From Ahaetulla prasina (taxonomy: Eukaryota > Chordata > Lepidosauria > Squamata > Colubridae), in NCBI RefSeq assembly GCF_028640845.1, contig NC_080540.1:170635752-170699751 (forward strand): 64,000 bases of DNA, written 5' to 3'. Positions 61,596 through 64,000 of the stretch are shown here, in pieces (positions within the stretch are counted from its first letter, which is position 1; each line of letters starts with the position of its first letter). The position numbers and the translations under genes are program-made. The notes beneath the pieces were generated by a model, which did no database searches, was not told where the DNA came from, and was given only the letters and a program-made list of their open reading frames with translations.

Positions 61596-62340
61596 GATCT
61601 CAGTTTAGGGATTATCTCAGATTAGGGATAGATGGAGAAAATCCATCACTGTGGTTGCTTGGTTTTGAAAACAACCTGATGGCATAATTAATCAATCAGT
61701 TGTAATATTAGAACTAAAAAAATGTGACATATTGGTTTTAGAACTAGGCATATTTCCCCCTTTACTTTTGAATATCAAATTTATTCATTTATTTAGTGTA
61801 TGGCATATAATATGTGGACCAGTAATGTAAATTAATGTTTCAACTAGATTAGTAGTACCCAATAAAAGATAAATGTCAAAATGATATATGATCAAATATC
61901 AATGTCTAGGCCATCTAACCGTTAAAGCGCAGCATTTTAGATTTTAAAAAAATCAGTATATGCCCTCAGTATTTGCCCTCAGTTTACAGCCGCTCACAAT
62001 GTGATCTCCAGTTTTACCTTGGACCCCACAGTCAGACTGAGGGGTGGATACGATGCCCCATTTATACACAGAGTCCCCGCAGACTCCATGTGAGGGGTGA
62101 ATCCTATTCAGGATTGTCCATTGCTGACGTGATAGTTCAAAATCTGGCACCTTTTGTGGGGTCATTTATATGTCTTCCTATAACTGTACATTCAGTGACC
62201 CATTTATCTTTCATTTAGCTTTCTAATATAATGGTATTATAACAACCATATATAAATAGTAACTATCGGTTTATTATTTTGTAAAGAGCATATTCATTTT
62301 TTAATTCTTCTTTTAAAGTCCTCAATGGAACTGCATCCAC

Positions 62341-62871
62341 ATGGAGGGAAGTATGCAGTGGAGTACCCCAAGGCTCTGTTTTAGACCCTTCAACATCTTC
62401 ATCAATGATTTGGATGAGGGGATAGATGGGGAACTTATTAAATTTGCAGACAACACCAAACTGGCAGGAATAGCCAGCACTCCAGAAGATAGGTTTAAAA
62501 TACAGAAGGATCTTGACAGACTTGAACATTGGGCGCTATCTAACACAATGAAATTCAATGGTGAAAAAAGTAAAGTCCTACATTTAGGCAAGAAAAATCA
62601 AATGCACAGGTACAGTATAGGTGGTACCTCACTCAATAATAGTAACTGTGAGAGGGATCTTGGAGTCCTGGTGGACAATCATTTAAATATGAGCCAGCAG
62701 TGTGCTGCAGCTGCCAAAAAAGCCAACATAGTTCTGGGCTGCATTAACAGAGGGGAGGAATCAAGATCACGTGAAGTGTTAATACCACTTTATAATGCCT
62801 TGGTAAGCCACACTTGGAATACTACATCCAGTTTTGGTCACCATGATGTAAAAAATATGTTGAGACTCTAG
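62341..62871 (+). pseudogene. CR1 reverse transcriptase fragment, decayed
   Basis: The frame reads FNIFINDLDEGIDGELIKFA then DNTKLAGIAS, SNTMKFNGEKSKVLHLGKKN, NCERDLGVLVDNHLNMSQQC and [17 protein letters not shown]. These are the palm and thumb blocks of CR1 reverse transcriptases. The catalytic box is FADN, so the second aspartate of the usual [YF]ADD is lost. A short deletion after GSVL shifts the frame upstream (GVPQGSVL is in another frame), and a stop follows at 62871. It cannot encode an active enzyme. Confidence 0.9.
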
Positions 62872-63000
62872 AAAGAGTGCAGAGAAGAGCAACAAAGATG
62901 ATTAGGGGACTGGAAGCTGAAACATACAAAGAACAGTTGCTGGAATTGGGTATGTCTAGTTTAATGAAAGGGAGGACTAGGGGTGACATGATAGCAGTGT

Positions 63001-63295
63001 AGAAAAAATGCTTTTAAAAGCATCCAACGATCCCAGCTGAGTTGCCTGATCATCAGAGACTTTTTTTTCTTTTAAAGGCAAAAAAATGCCTTTAAAAGGA
63101 AAGAAAAGCCTCTGACAATCAGGCAACTCAGCTGGGATCATCAGAGGAGCCTTTTAAAAGCATTTTAAAAGAGGTTGTAGAAAAAATGCTTTTAAAAATT
63201 AAAAAAAAAAGTTGGCCATGCCCACCCAGTCACATTACCTCCCCCCACACCAAGCCATGCCCACAGAACCGGTAGTAACAAATTTTACATTTCAC
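63001..63295. mobile_element. hAT-like MITE (CAGGGGTGAAATG), partial copy 3
   Basis: The right half matches the 9789-10138 copy (AGTTGGCCATGCCCACCCAG, CCGGTAGTAACAAATTTTAC, ATTTCACCAATG). The left terminus is missing. The middle is a long palindrome with TCCCAGCTGAGTTGCCTGAT on one side and ATCAGGCAACTCAGCTGGGA on the other. Confidence 0.75.
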
Positions 63296-64000
63296 CAATG
63301 GATTGGACAACCATTTGTCTGAAATGATATAGGCTTTCCTGCCTGAGCAAGGGATTGGACCAGGAGACCTCCAAGGTCCCTTCTAACTCTCTATTCTATT
63401 CTATTCTATTCTATTCTATTCTATTCTATTCTATTCTATTCTATTCTAATCTAATATCAGAGGGTGGTTATGAAGGACCTACGGGTGCTAATTCTTATTT
63501 AGCCACCAAAAAAATTACAAATAGAAGTATGGTAAACAATGTGGGTTCTCAAATTTCACATCAGGAAATGAGGAGCGATTCTACTTTGAAGTGAATAAGC
63601 TGCAAGATGGAAGCCAGATAGAGGCAGAAGTTTCTATTCCATTAAAGAACTTGATTTTGGACAATTGCAGAAACTTTATCCCTCTTCAAATGCTGGAAAT
63701 TCAGAAGCAGATTAAGTTTATTGTGTGAAAATGTCATTTGAACCTCACCCTCATCATCTGATGGTTAGGACAAGATTTTATCAATGGTATCTAAGATGCG
63801 AGACGGAAAAAGAAATCCCTAGCCAGATCAAACAGGAAAAGAAAGCTACCAGGAGAAATCTCAAGGAGCTGGAAGCCTTCAAGAAAAAAAAAGAAACACC
63901 TGTATTGTGCAGAGGGTCATCACTCATGCAATTATAACTGTAGCAGTGGAAACCATAAAACATTTGAATCTCACCTTGCAAAACCAGGTTGGTCTTTTCT

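Larger units (their letters stand above)
62315..63460 (+). mobile_element. CR1 LINE, truncated, with internal MITE replacement
   Basis: This is the 3' part of a CR1 ending in (ATTCT)n at 63391-63451. The coding piece lies at 62317-62995. From 63001 to 63295 a MITE-derived block replaces about 250 bp that should hold the rest of the CR1 ORF. The element resumes at ATTGGACAACCATTTGTCTG and ends AAGGTCCCTTCTAACTCT. It is 5'-truncated and lacks the endonuclease. Confidence 0.88.
56400..64000. other. Sequence downstream of OLFM2, no host gene seen
   Basis: Contains a MITE (58679-58779), SINE head (59800-59922), compound microsatellite (60600-60840), possible BovB fragment and MITE (61081-61595), and CR1 with MITE (62315-63460). 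I recognise nothing in 56400-58570, 58790-59790, 59930-60600, 61660-62310 and 63470-64000. ORFs there are short and without motifs. Confidence 0.75.

Overview
The window is vertebrate nuclear DNA, almost certainly from a squamate reptile and most likely a snake. The evidence is a spliced vertebrate gene with very large introns, AT-rich intergenic-type sequence, CR1-type LINEs ending in (ATAGA)n microsatellites, two Sauria-type tRNA SINEs and many small hAT-like MITEs. I see nothing prokaryotic: no operons, no CRISPR array and no prokaryotic defence system.

The only host gene I can support is OLFM2 (olfactomedin 2/noelin 2), on the + strand. Four coding exons with consensus splice sites are present at 5194-5349, 28538-28757, 34143-34249 and 55259-55936. 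They join in frame (phases 0, 1 and 0) into 386 codons plus a TAA stop. This covers the last part of the N-terminal linker, the coiled coil and the whole olfactomedin beta-propeller. The exon or exons for the signal peptide and first cysteines (about 70 residues) are not found and probably lie before base 1. Introns in the window are 23.2, 5.4 and 21.0 kb. Two AATAAA signals follow the stop, at 56087 and 56392, with a long pyrimidine microsatellite between them.

Nearly everything else is transposable-element debris in layers. 0.7-2.7 kb: an old L2-like LINE split by a MITE. 5.6-10.1 kb: four hAT-like MITEs, one carrying an inserted LINE tail. 15.7-16.4 kb: a CR1 3' end. 17.9-18.8 and 21.4-25.1 kb: two copies of one LINE family, the second split by a 1.7-kb L1-like insertion with a 14-bp target duplication whose empty site survives in the first copy. 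21.0-21.4 and 43.8-44.5 kb: Penelope-like remnants with hammerhead-ribozyme-like cores. 33.2-33.9 kb: a 134-bp inverted repeat with one mismatch. 34.7-35.5 kb: a solo LTR inside a hAT MITE. 36.0 kb: an L2-tailed SINE. 37.5-41.4 kb: a GC-rich, nearly complete L2 LINE. 41.4-42.0, 46-47.7 and 62.3-63.5 kb: other LINE pieces. 28.0 and 51.2 kb: Sauria-type SINEs.

The mobile elements do not form a functional system with the gene. The notable points are the nesting order, the SINE/LINE tail sharing, the ribozyme-like cores and two striking unexplained inverted repeats.
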